Assembly (NCBI GenBank): GCA_014549065.1
Contig: JACDOX010000106.1
Location: 2,252,480-2,316,479, forward strand
DNA length: 64,000 bases
Source: Cardinalis cardinalis
Taxonomy: Eukaryota; Chordata; Aves; Passeriformes; Cardinalidae
Reading direction: 5' to 3'
In this document: positions 22,101 to 29,295 of the stretch, piece after piece
Numbering within the stretch: the stretch's first letter is position 1
How the letters are laid out: every line of letters begins with the position of its first letter
The notes under the pieces: model-generated
Told to the model about the DNA's origin: nothing
Databases searched by the model: none
Seen by the model: only the letters and a program-made list of their open reading frames with translations
Position numbers and translations under genes: made by a program

Positions 22101-24463
22101 GTGCTTTAACTGCATCTTTAGGCCTGTGACAAGAAATGAAAGAGGAGAAGTTACCACTGAAGTTTTCTAGTTCATAACTTCATCCAAGAAGCAAAAATAC
22201 CAGCCTGAGATATAGGACCAAATCCACCCCTGTGCTTACACCCATATAAAACCAGAGCAATTGCCCCATTGATTTCAGCAAAATCTCTTCAGCACTGAAG
22301 TAGAACAACAAAGCAGTGAATCAGGTTTGNAAGTCTCTACATTGTCATTACTCCAGAGACTTGTGCAGAGATAAAGTTTTGCTCTGCAAAGTCTACTCCA
22401 AAATGATATTTTTCCACTGTTGTAGAATAGAATTACATATCTATCTTTTATTGCCATGAAAGAAAATATCAACTGCCAGATGTATAAAGAGTTGACTGGC
22501 AGTTTTCATGTATGATGCAATTAGAATATAGTCTCCTGGGAGCGCTGTCAGGAGTAGGGGTGTCATGGATAACTTCCAATCTTATAATTGCAGGATGCAC
22601 TTAACTCATCTGAGTAACTACCAGGGATGCATGGACAACCCACTCCAGCCAAGAGATAGGGGCATTTCTAACCCAGCCATTTTCATTTCTATATATACGC
22701 CCCATATCTTTTAACTATCTGTGTAGGAGGAAAAGGGTGGAAGATGGTATCGAGGTTATCACACGTGGGAAGCAATTTTGCCTCATTAGTATGGACTACC
22801 TATAGTGTACAATTATTAGGGCCAGCTCAACACTCATGATCAACATAAACAAAATGTCTTAACATCTCTTTAGGATCTCTCTAGAATCTAAGATGGAGCA
22901 ATAGGCCCAAATACAATGTTTCACTTAAAAAAAACAAAGAAACCTTTGTTGAAAACATTTCAAAGTCAATGAAATTAAGTGAGTGTTTACCATTACTGCA
23001 TCTCTTTGTTTGAAGTGCTATACTTCATGAGAAAAAAAAATAGCAGACATTTCTCTATTTTCCTTAATCATATGTCATACCCAGGCACATCAGTAGAGCA
23101 TCAAGAGACAAATGGCACAGAAGTGGAGAAGTTTCCCTTTTAGAGAGCTGTATTACAATACCACTCCTATTTGCTTCCACCACTGAAGCATCTGGAAATG
23201 CTCTGGTCCGGAGCTGGATATTGCATTAAAATAACCATTTGCCTAATTAGATGCAGCAGTTCTGCTGCTCCTACTATTCTGCTACAGACTGTGACTAGTA
23301 GTAGCTGCTAGGAGGAAGTTACAAGGAGNTCCTCGGCAAGCTTAAGATGTGCACAAAAGGAAACNGTTTATTAAAAAAAGGACTCTGCTGCATGGAAACT
23401 TTACATAAAAACTAACACTGAGGGTCAAAGCATGCTGTTGCTTATGGCAATAACCAGAAGGAAGTCATTATTACTGACATTCCAAGTACTGAGAACCACG
23501 GGTGAGAGCATGGAATCCAAAACAAGGAGAGGAGAGAAAAGTTGATACAGTAAAAAAGACACCTGTACAGAAAGTAAGCCATACCTCATTGTTCTGGAGA
23601 AAACTCTTTAGCTAGTGTTAAAATACACCACGACTAGAATTTCTCAGAATGCAACGCTGAAGCAGATCTTACATGAAAACAAGTTTCCTTTTTTCCCCTT
23701 TTACAGGTGGAAACAAGGAAGTTCAGAGCAGCAAGTGGCTGAGCAAATCTGGATGTGGCTGTCTGGTGCAAGAGACCAGCTCAGTCCTGGGAGCACACCT
23801 GGATGGGATGGATCCCACTGCACAGGATCCCAGCCTGTGCTTCTCCCCGGCTGTGGCACAGCCTGGCAGAGACACTGCACGGTGGGGAGCTCGAAGGCAA
23901 AAGCAAAGAGTTTTAAATATTGTTGTAGGCACCCAAGTTCTCAAAGCCTTTCTCCAGGTGAGTTTGCAGAGCACAGGGGTAGCCCTTCAGCCTGACGAGC
24001 AAATAAGAAACTTTTGTCACCACCTTTCTCTACCTATGGGGAAGAACCTCCGAGCCTAATCCGTAAAAGCCCCGATCGGGCAAAGCTTTTCCTTGGGAAC
24101 CAGAGCTACGTGCTCCCTGCGCTATTTCGTTTCGGATCACTTCACATCAGCGTCCTACGCCGGCTGCTCGATGTCGCCCTGCCCTCGAGCCGCCGGCGCC
24201 ACCTCCGCGCCCCGCAGCCCCCGGCCCCGCTCGCTCACCCTTCCTCCGTCGCGTTGATCACGTCGCAGATGTGCATGAACTGTCCCCACTCCTCCGTCTG
24301 CAGCGACCCGAGCGTCGCCCGCTCTGAAAGGCCAAGGGGAGCCGAGGGTCAGCGCCCGGCGGGGACCGAGGGGGCGGCGCGGGGGCACCGCTCGAGGCTA
24401 CTCACCGACCAGGCTGCCCACGGCGGTGCCGAACGGCTCCCTCGGAGCCCTCCCGAAAGCCAT
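1052..24463 (-). CDS. TOM1L1: TOM1L1, TOM1-like protein 1 (SRCASM), 15 coding exons
   Basis: This is a spliced CDS of 1392 bases (463 residues plus stop), joined from 15 exons listed separately. TOM1-family proteins are endosomal adaptors: the VHS and GAT domains bind ubiquitinated cargo and ESCRT-0 partners, and TOM1L1 also binds and activates Src-family kinases. The translation begins MAFGRAPREPFG. The VHS domain covers roughly residues 15-150 (IQCDVIN-type helices, NCGPRFQSLVVKK, LLNPRYNLP), a variable linker follows to about 202, and the GAT domain covers about 203-300 (KMNVRVMSSIL, QVNEDLNN). The tail has DLLGL at 313-317, YSN at 382-384 and 388-390, HYYEIMEF at 430-437 and YEEI at 447-450, the last being the classic Src/Fyn SH2 ligand. 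As I recall it, the human protein is 476 residues; the bird is shorter mainly in the tail. All junctions are GT-AG and phase-compatible. TOM1 and TOM1L2 fit less well at both the N- and C-terminus. Confidence 0.96.
2034..2106 (-). CDS. TOM1L1: TOM1L1 coding exon 14 (YYEIMEF motif)
   Basis: Residues 420-444 encode a Lys/Ser-rich lead and then HYYEIMEFDPLAPT. The acceptor is TTCTACAG and the donor GTAAGT. The YYExMEFDPLAP block is characteristic of TOM1L1 tails and contains tyrosines reported as Src-family phosphorylation sites in mammals. Confidence 0.95.
2383..2470 (-). CDS. TOM1L1: TOM1L1 coding exon 13
   Basis: Residues 391-419 plus one base encode LTTLLSPVPLNPINLQAGQ and a short Pro/Ser stretch ending SPA. 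The acceptor is TCCTTAG and the donor GTAATA. The PVPLNPINLQ part aligns with the QPVSLQ region of mammalian TOM1L1. The proline-rich SH3-ligand stretch described for the mammalian protein is reduced here. Confidence 0.87.
3284..3362 (-). CDS. TOM1L1: TOM1L1 coding exon 12 (tandem YSN motifs)
   Basis: Residues 364-390 are encoded, PFAAEAQTNSLSSPAGHT followed by YSNVNIYSN. The acceptor is TCTCCTAG and the donor GTGAGT. The two YSN tripeptides fit the pYxN consensus for GRB2-type SH2 domains. The last 18 coding bases belong to a tandem duplication, which also duplicates the donor-like AATGTGA. Confidence 0.88.
3821..3893 (-). CDS. TOM1L1: TOM1L1 coding exon 11
   Basis: Residues 340-364 (starting NKTRSHPSIYPQLDS) are encoded. 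The frame is set by similarity of the HPSIYPQ stretch to the SLHPQ segment of mammalian TOM1L1. The acceptor CACCCTGAAG is unusual (AAG, weak pyrimidine tract); the nearby AAACCAG would shift the frame and lose the similarity. The donor is GTGAGT, phase 2. Confidence 0.8.
4663..4762 (-). CDS. TOM1L1: TOM1L1 coding exon 10 (clathrin-box region)
   Basis: Residues 307-339 plus one base encode PSAPSSDLLGLSIDSPSS followed by a Ser/Val-rich tail. The acceptor is GGAAACAG; using the AG eight bases earlier would put a TGA in frame, so the later one was chosen. The donor is GTAAGT. The DLLGL segment occupies the place of the clathrin-binding DLLDL motif in the mammalian protein (from memory). Confidence 0.9.
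6179..6239 (-). CDS. TOM1L1: TOM1L1 coding exon 9 (GAT domain end)
   Basis: A 61-base exon encodes residues 286-306, FSRNRVRFLENQRIQREQEE, which is the charged last part of the GAT helical bundle. The acceptor is CTTCAACAG and the donor GTAATT, the weakest donor of the gene. The exon is too small to stand out as an open frame and was found by phase and family similarity. Confidence 0.92.
6530..7154 (-). mobile_element. LTR, inverted copy 1 (intron 8)
   Basis: This LTR is in the minus orientation. Its 5' end is TGTGAACAGAGAC at 7154, followed by a TATAAAG box (6725-6731) and an AATAAA signal (6624-6629). It matches the segment at 7570-8204 along U3, R and part of U5, but in the opposite orientation. 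The 3' boundary is uncertain; related-looking sequence may continue to about 6368. It has no intact retroviral gene. It is in the sense orientation relative to TOM1L1, so its poly(A) signal is readable in the pre-mRNA. Confidence 0.75.
7570..8204 (+). mobile_element. LTR, inverted copy 2 (intron 8)
   Basis: The plus-oriented partner of 6530-7154 starts TGTGGGAACTGAGC. Shared blocks include TTCTGCTGTGATGTTGGCAC (about 7860-7880), GGATTGGTTTAGAGTAGAAA and CTGTCTAACATAGGTGATAG. The AATAAA lies at 8071-8076. The TATA box of copy 1 is degraded here (ACATAAAG). It is antisense to TOM1L1. No target-site duplication was found for either copy. Confidence 0.75.
9858..9991 (-). CDS. TOM1L1: TOM1L1 coding exon 8 (GAT domain)
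   Basis: Residues 242-286 are encoded, from KLYKTCRMMQERIMELLV to ELIQVNEDLNNVLLGHER. The acceptor is CTTGGGCAG and the donor GTAAGT. The exon ends in phase 2. QVNEDLNN is a conserved GAT helix motif. Confidence 0.97.
12811..12927 (-). CDS. TOM1L1: TOM1L1 coding exon 7 (GAT domain start)
   Basis: Thirty-nine codons (residues 203-241) encode IGKLYSELDMAKMNVRVMSS and then ILKENVPGSENPDD. This is the first GAT helix, which contacts ubiquitin in the family. The acceptor is TTCCAACAG and the donor GTACAT; both ends are phase 0. Confidence 0.97.
13517..13624 (-). CDS. TOM1L1: TOM1L1 coding exon 6 (VHS-GAT linker)
   Basis: Thirty-six codons (residues 167-202) form a Pro/Ser-rich linker ending LLLTPEQ. 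The acceptor TGTTTTCACAG follows a long pyrimidine tract, and the donor is GTACAG. In human TOM1L1 this linker carries a PTAP motif that binds TSG101 (from memory); here the corresponding place reads PTGP (191-194). A second acceptor-like sequence (TCTTCCCACAG) lies inside the exon, ending at 13546. Confidence 0.9.
15136..15261 (-). CDS. TOM1L1: TOM1L1 coding exon 5 (end of VHS)
   Basis: Residues 125-166 are encoded, starting VWARGFHEVG and continuing MVDVSEVKEVYLELLKKG, the last VHS helix, followed by a serine-rich stretch. The acceptor is AAAACCAG and the donor GTGAGG. The opening is diverged from the usual TWSQGF of the family but keeps the tryptophan and the frame. Confidence 0.94.
15529..15678 (-). 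CDS. TOM1L1: TOM1L1 coding exon 4 (VHS core)
   Basis: Exactly 50 codons (residues 75-124) run from LLEMCMENCGPRF to KILTFIM. The acceptor is TGTGTGCAG and the donor GTGAGT; both ends are phase 0. This is the best-conserved part of the VHS domain, and the segment LVKLLNPRYNLP identifies TOM1L1 rather than TOM1, which has a different sequence here. Confidence 0.97.
15938..16319 (-). mobile_element. Solo LTR with 6-bp target-site duplication (intron 3)
   Basis: The LTR proper is 15944-16313 (370 bp). On the minus strand it begins TGTCGCAGACATC and ends CTACCACA. It is flanked by the perfect 6-bp duplication CATGAT at 15938-15943 and 16314-16319. AATAAA lies at 16014-16019 in the same orientation as TOM1L1. 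A 6-bp duplication with TG...CA ends fits an ERVK/beta-type endogenous retrovirus; family naming is inference. No internal genes remain. Confidence 0.9.
16790..16935 (+). repeat. MIR-like ancient SINE remnant (intron 3)
   Basis: The segment contains ATTCTCATTTTGCAGAAGAG followed by an AGTCACCTGGGACTTGGCAG-type stretch and AATAGAACTCATCTTGCCTG. These follow, in order, the 3' half of MIR/CORE-SINE elements (CATTTTACAGATGAGG, GGTCACACAG, GAACCCAGGTCTGCCTG). It is highly diverged. Confidence 0.45.
18950..19102 (-). mobile_element. CR1 LINE 3' fragment (intron 3)
   Basis: The plus strand reads ATAGAATGGTTTATGTTGGA then AGGGACCTTCAAGGTCAACT and CCCCATCCAACCTGGACTTG, the reverse complement of the common avian CR1 3' region. 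The element is therefore in minus orientation, truncated at its 5' side, and has no reverse-transcriptase coding left. It is in the sense orientation relative to TOM1L1. Confidence 0.9.
22045..22123 (-). CDS. TOM1L1: TOM1L1 coding exon 3 (VHS domain)
   Basis: Residues 48-74 are encoded, with PKDAVKALKKKLSKN and the NHKEIRLTLS helix. The acceptor is TTGTCACAG and the donor GTAAGT. The exon ends in phase 0. PKDAVKAL(K)KK is a hallmark of TOM1/TOM1L VHS domains. Confidence 0.96.
22124..24238 (-). other. TOM1L1: TOM1L1 intron 2
   Basis: The intron is AT-rich over most of its length and turns GC- and CpG-rich from about 24040, where copy A of the promoter-flanking duplication lies. No repeat family is recognised between 22124 and 24040. 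Ns occur at 22330, 23329 and 23365. Confidence 0.6.
24079..24213 (+). repeat. Promoter-flanking duplication, copy A (intron 2)
   Basis: This copy starts GGCAAAGCTTTTCCTTGGGA and ends CCTCCGCGCCCC. It is matched in direct orientation by 24732-24849, with blocks TTCACATCAG and GCTCGATGTCGCCCTGCCCT identical. It lies about 25 bases past the donor of exon 2. Copy A carries about 17 extra bases in the middle. Confidence 0.85.
24239..24323 (-). CDS. TOM1L1: TOM1L1 coding exon 2 (VHS domain)
   Basis: Residues 20-48 are encoded here, starting ERATLGSLQTEEWGQFMHIC and ending at EEG. The acceptor is CTTTCAG and the donor GTGAGC. The tryptophan and the CDVIN helix are typical of the first VHS helices. 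The exon lies inside the CpG island. Confidence 0.95.
24406..24463 (-). CDS. TOM1L1: TOM1L1 coding exon 1
   Basis: The exon encodes residues 1-19 plus the first base of codon 20. The ATG sits in a strong Kozak context (GCCATGG, G at -3). This start was chosen because MAFGRAPREPFG aligns with the TOM1L1 family start. The same frame stays open upstream to another ATG at 24734-24736, but that stretch is Gly/Pro/Arg-rich CpG-island sequence without family similarity. The donor is GTGAG, read from 24405 downward. Intron 1 is only 82 bases. Confidence 0.93.
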
Positions 24464-24720
24464 GGCCGCTGCCGGCAGCGTCCCGCGGGCTCTGCAGGGC
24501 GGCAGCCCCGGCCCCGCCGCCGGATCCGGCCGCTCCCTCCCGCCCCGCCGGGCGCTCCCTTCCTGCGCTCGGGCGGGGCCGCCTCCAGGTGCTGCCACGG
24601 CCCCTCCAACCTGATCCCGGCCCCGCACCGGCACCGCCCCGCCCCGCGGGGCCGGCTCCCACCCGGGCTCCCCTGGGACAGGGCTCCCACCNGGGCATCC
24701 CCTGGCATAGGGCTCTCCCC
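24464..24720 (-). promoter_or_regulatory. TOM1L1: TOM1L1 CpG-island promoter
   Basis: The sequence just upstream of the start codon is very GC- and CpG-rich, in contrast to the AT-rich flanks; the island extends to about 24080-24900 and includes exons 1-2. There is no TATA box. Tandem GC boxes (CCGCCCCGCCCC on the plus strand, about 24634-24645) fit Sp1-type sites, and a GGAA-containing ETS-like site (CAGGAAGG) sits near 24560. This is the usual layout of a housekeeping-type promoter. The transcription start is not determinable here. Confidence 0.75.
24653..24717. repeat. Short GC-rich tandem repeat upstream of TOM1L1
   Basis: Two imperfect units of about 28-30 bases (GGGCTCCCACC... then CCCCTGG..A) occur side by side and start a third. 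One unit contains an N at 24692, so local assembly is uncertain. Confidence 0.55.
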
Positions 24721-24731
24721 GACACCCGCCA

Positions 24732-24849
24732 GGCAAAGCTTTTCCTTGGGAACCGAAGCCGTCTTTCGGGTCGCTTCACATCAGCACCTTACACCGGTTG
24801 CTCGATGTCGCCCTGCCCTGGGGCAGTGCCGGTGCCACCTCCGCGCCCC
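24732..24849 (+). repeat. Promoter-flanking duplication, copy B (upstream)
   Basis: This is the second copy of the segment at 24079-24213, located about 270 bases upstream of the TOM1L1 start codon. The pair brackets exons 1 and 2 and the core promoter. Neither copy has a clear coding frame of its own or similarity to a repeat that I recognise. Confidence 0.85.
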
Positions 24850-27800
24850 TCACCTCGGCCCGAACCTAAAGCACCCCCTGACCTCACACAGCCCTGGGCT
24901 CATTTTCCTGCCCCATGGGCCTCCGAGCCCCTCGCTCAGAGGCAGCGGTGGCTCCGCCGGCTCCCAGATGGGATTTCACAACTGAACCCACGAGGAACTT
25001 GGCGTTTCGTGAGGCGAAGCTCAGGAACACCTTCAGAGCCCCTTCTGCTGCTGGTAGCACGCTGCATCCCGTGTGCAGACACAGTTTAACCTCTGCCCCC
25101 ACCGGTACACAGCCCCCGGGGCTGCCCCTGCTCCTACAACCTCTGATCCGCACATTTTAAAAGAATACAAGCAAAGATCTCAAATAAACGGGGAAAATTC
25201 CCAATGGTGCATCCAAGTTACATTCATAAATTCATCCTCTTTGTGTTCTCCAGGAACCACTAACACGTTCCTCCTGTCACACACACCTTTCCATATGTGT
25301 TACTTCCTTGCTACAGTTACTGTCAATGACTTCCACCGTGTCTCTTCATCACAAGCCTATCTCACACCTGTACAATACCTGGGAATGAACGATGAATTAA
25401 GATGTCAGCTGTAATTTTTGTTGGCTGACAGTTGTAATTATTTCATTATCAAACGCAGAAGGAATCATATTAAATAGCCTCTGAGTAGAGCTTAATGAGT
25501 CATACAGTCAAGACATGATATAAGCAAATAAATTATTTGCCTGACATTAGAATTTAATGGATTAACAAAGCTCTATTTGCACTACGAGAGTTTTTTTTAG
25601 GAGGAACTAATCATACTTTCTTTTGTGTTTTGTGCAACTCTGTGGCCCCATCTACTGGATGGTTTTAACACGAATGCAGGAAAAAACCACATTTTTGGTG
25701 TACCTGATAGTATCTCTATGAAAAACAAGTTAAAGAACTCTTAGGCAAATTGATAATGTACCATGAATGTAGGAGTCTTTTTCTTACTCAGTCTGTAGTA
25801 AATGGGTAGAATCCATCATGCAGTCCGATGAGGCTCCATTTGAGACTGTTCGAATGAGCACATCTCAATTTTTCACACTTCTGTTATCCTGTTATTTGGC
25901 TAAAAGCCAGACGTCAGCTGTCAAAACAGAAGTCAGTTTATTTATTTTAGTTCACAGAATTTTGAAAGATATCCTCTAAACTTAGGTGTTTTATTCATTT
26001 GCTCTTTAACCCTGGAACTGTAATGAGGGCCTATTTAAACTAGTCCTTGTTAAACCTGCAACACAAGTCAGATCTCATTTCAAAGAGCATATTTTATTGA
26101 GCTAATTGGGAGAAAAAATTCCAGTAAAGCATTTTTTCATTGGAATTTACTGATTAAAGTTACTAATTGAAATCAGCTTTTGGTATAGATCTGTGAACTC
26201 CTAGTGGGCGTCAGGTTCTGCTTGAAACAAAACCTCTCTGGCTCTTCAGCCTTCTCAGGGCTGGAATCCTCAAGAGTCCCAGGAGAGCCTTGCACTTCTC
26301 GCAACTTTACTAATATGGAAGAGATACTATTAAATGTAATTATTACTATTAATGGATATTTTCGGCCTCTTGCAAGCACATAGAGAGTGTTATTAAAAGA
26401 AAGAAAGAACAGGTTAAATAACTTCGCTTTGCAAAATGTTTTGAAACAAAAGTGTTGAGTGGCATAGCTTCTGTCTGCCTCAGCTCAGCTAACGTGTATT
26501 ATACCAACATAGGCAGGATTGTCTATGTGATTTCATTTTTACCAGAGATTTTGATGATGTTATATCAATTATAAATAAAAAAACCTCCCAAATTGCTATA
26601 GCTATGCAGAGATTCTTTTTAAATTTAGTTTTGCTGGCTTTACATTTCAGAGTTATATCTCATAAATTATTTTTTAAATCATACTTTTACCTCATTTAGG
26701 TTTCAGTCCTGTTTTCAAAGAATCACATACATGCACAGAGGACATTGAATGAAAAACGTAAACAGCTGTCATTCATAAATTGATTTATGGTATTGACCTG
26801 TACCTGCTTTTGTTTGTTATATGAAAATTAAAAGCCATTGCAATGATTTTTTGGTTTTGTTTAAAAATGAGAAATTTTTAAAAGGTCCTTATTCCCTTAT
26901 TCATTAGACATTAAGTGAGGAGCTGCAAAGCAGTCTCTCCTCCATCTCCCAAGGGCTGTATTTACTCTCACTGCCTTCACCAGAAGCCTATTCTAGTATG
27001 ACTCTTCCTTGTTATCCAGTATAAGAGATGCAGTCGGAGGGATTCTCANTGTGGCTCATTAGACCAGATGCTGGTTTTGGCCTGTGCTGGGAGCTTTATT
27101 TAAACAAACAGCTCCAGGGTTAAATCAAATCCCTTCTGCATCATCTCCATTAGCTCACTGCTTCATGTAACAGCTAACCTAATCAGGAGCTATTTGGGCA
27201 AAATAAATTAACGTTTGGGACCCGGTTGCACTAAGAATACAGAGCTGTCCCCAAATATCTATTTAATTAATTACTATTTTATTAAGAAAAATAAAAAAAA
27301 AAAAGAAGAAATACCCAAGTGCTGTTATGTCAGCAGCACGTTTAATTTGCCTGTTTAGAAAAAGGAACAAATCTGGCAGTGCCAGAAAGAGGTAGAGGCC
27401 TGCAGAGGGCAAGCTTGGTCAAGGAATCTCCTCATTTTTCATGCAGCAGCTACCTCTCAGCCATACTGGTTTTTCTTTTTTACTGACCTTCAGACACAGC
27501 TCGTTAGCATTGCAATGCTCTCTTGCAATTTGAAATAATTAAAAAAAACCTCAGTAAAAGCCATGCATTGGTGATCAAAAGGTAGGAGAGGGTCAGGGAG
27601 GTGGCATTTTTGTGGATCAGAGTCAGATTTTCTCACATGTGAATCTGCTGCATTTCCTGGATCACATGCCCTAAGCAGCTCTCACTGCCCTGGGACTTTC
27701 AGGTGAAGTTAGACAAATCTGTATTTCTCCCACTTGTAAAACACTGAGAATTTCTAATAATTTTTTTTCCTTTAACAATACACTACAAGAGTCTCAGCTA

Positions 27801-27889
27801 ATTTGAAACTAAAATAATGTCTACCTTGATTTACATCAGGATGAGGCTAGAACCTTGCAGAAAATAAGTATTTTACATCTATTCAGGGG

Positions 27890-28052
27890 TTTATTTTTCT
27901 GGGTTTTGCTTGTTTGTTGTTCAGGGTTGTGTTTTTTGGGGTTGTGAGGTTTTTGTAGGTTTTTTTGTTGTTCTTTTGTTTGGTTTTGTTGTTGTTTTTC
28001 AGTTGGTTTTGGATTTTTTGTGGGTTTGGTTTTTTTTTTGTTTTTCCCCCCA
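27890..28052. repeat. T/G-rich low-complexity tract
   Basis: The plus strand consists almost only of T and G (TTTTGCTTGTTTGTTGTTCAG and similar), ending in a run of C. The Asn/Lys-rich reading on the minus strand is a by-product of this composition. Confidence 0.8.
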
Positions 28053-28539
28053 AGATATTATACATTACCTCCCTCAGGGATTTTACCTTCACCATATAGT
28101 GTTAATCCAAAAACTTTCCTCTCTTCCCTTTCAGGAAACAACTCTCCTTTTTCCCTGGATCAAAGCTGGAGATAAATTTTCTATTATCTGGAGATAAACA
28201 TTGTACTTTCAGGAAACTTACCTAAGCCTTTTCTGAAGTTCACCTTCTCAGACACAAAGATGCATCATCCAGTTCCCTGAGCTTCTTTCCAGATGTGTAT
28301 TTTCCTCTAATGGAGTCTAGATTTATAAAGAAATTATGAAATTATTATTGTGCTGCAGAATATGGTGAGTCTCAAGTTTTCTGTAGTACGGTAAGTATTA
28401 AATATATCATGTATCTTATCCACTGGAAGGTAGAATCCTCAACTTGACTATCACAGAAAAACTCACAAAGAAAGAAAGACTCCCTTAATTTTAAATTATA
28501 GCAATTGTAGATAGTTTTCTCATTAATAGAATGCAACTG

Positions 28540-28572
28540 CTATATATATGTGTATATATATCAATATATATA
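28540..28572. repeat. TA-rich simple repeat
   Basis: Alternating TATATA with a GTG interruption, about 33 bases long. Confidence 0.75.
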
Positions 28573-28955
28573 ATGCTGCATAAAAACAAGCTCAAAATTG
28601 AAAATTAGGTATGAACTTGACAATTCAGATTTTTTGTAAACTAACATATGAGAAGTTGGGAACTTTTCTATTATCAAAGGAAAGTGGCAAACAAGTGGTT
28701 CTCATTTAAGCTAACAATAAAGAATGTATGAATTAGCCAAACATCTCTTTGTATTAGAGGCTACCTGAAGAAGTTTATTTTGTGGGAGGTCCTTCAGGAA
28801 TTTGGAGAGTTGTAAAACACTCTTTCCCAATTAAATCAGGAATGCTTTTTGAGTTACATGGTACTGGTGCAGAGCAGGACACTGAGGTTACACATAGTAT
28901 ACATTGCTATGGGCTACAAGTTTAGTTTAGTTTTGTTTTCAAATTATTTAAGTTC

Positions 28956-29295
28956 ATGATATGCCATGGTGCAGAGAAGGCTCGGGACACTCAACATGAG
29001 AATCAGCAAGCTTCGATTTATTGATCAGGCATCAGACTTTTATGCACAACAAGTAATAAGTTCATATATATTCTAAAGCTAAGCAGTCTATTGGTTATAC
29101 TATAATATCAGCTCTTCCTCATTCCTGAGGAGTTACATTTACTTTTTCTCATGTCTCTTTCTCTCAACTACAGCACTTTGTTATCATAGTATAGCTAGGC
29201 TCAAGGACACAGCGTCTTTGCAAGTGCAGGGACTCAGATTAGCCACGGTCCTGTATTGTTCTAATTCTTGGTTAACTATTCTTCCAACAATGATA
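28956..29295 (-). mobile_element. Solo LTR with 6-bp target-site duplication
   Basis: The LTR is 28962-29289 (328 bp). On the minus strand it starts TGTTGGAAGAATAG and ends CACCATGGCA. The perfect duplication ATGATA flanks it at 28956-28961 and 29290-29295. AATAAA lies about 60 bases before the 3' end (plus-strand TTTATT near 29017-29022). It resembles the intron 3 LTR in layout but not in sequence, so it is a different ERVK-type family. Confidence 0.88.

Larger units (their letters stand above)
24850..28955. other. Intergenic DNA upstream of TOM1L1
   Basis: The CpG island fades by about 25100. The rest is AT-rich and unique-looking, with no gene supported. The stretch 27040-27280 has a dense mix of non-repetitive motifs ending in TTTAATTAATTA. 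A T/G-rich tract lies at 27890-28052, and TA-rich sequence at 28540-28572. Confidence 0.6.

Noticed and set aside
24014..25153. Many long open frames on both strands, up to 323 codons
   Set aside because: They reflect the stop-poor CpG island. Only the exon 1 and 2 frames have family similarity and splice sites.
27883..28095. Minus-strand frame rich in Lys and Asn
   Set aside because: A direct translation of the T/G low-complexity tract.
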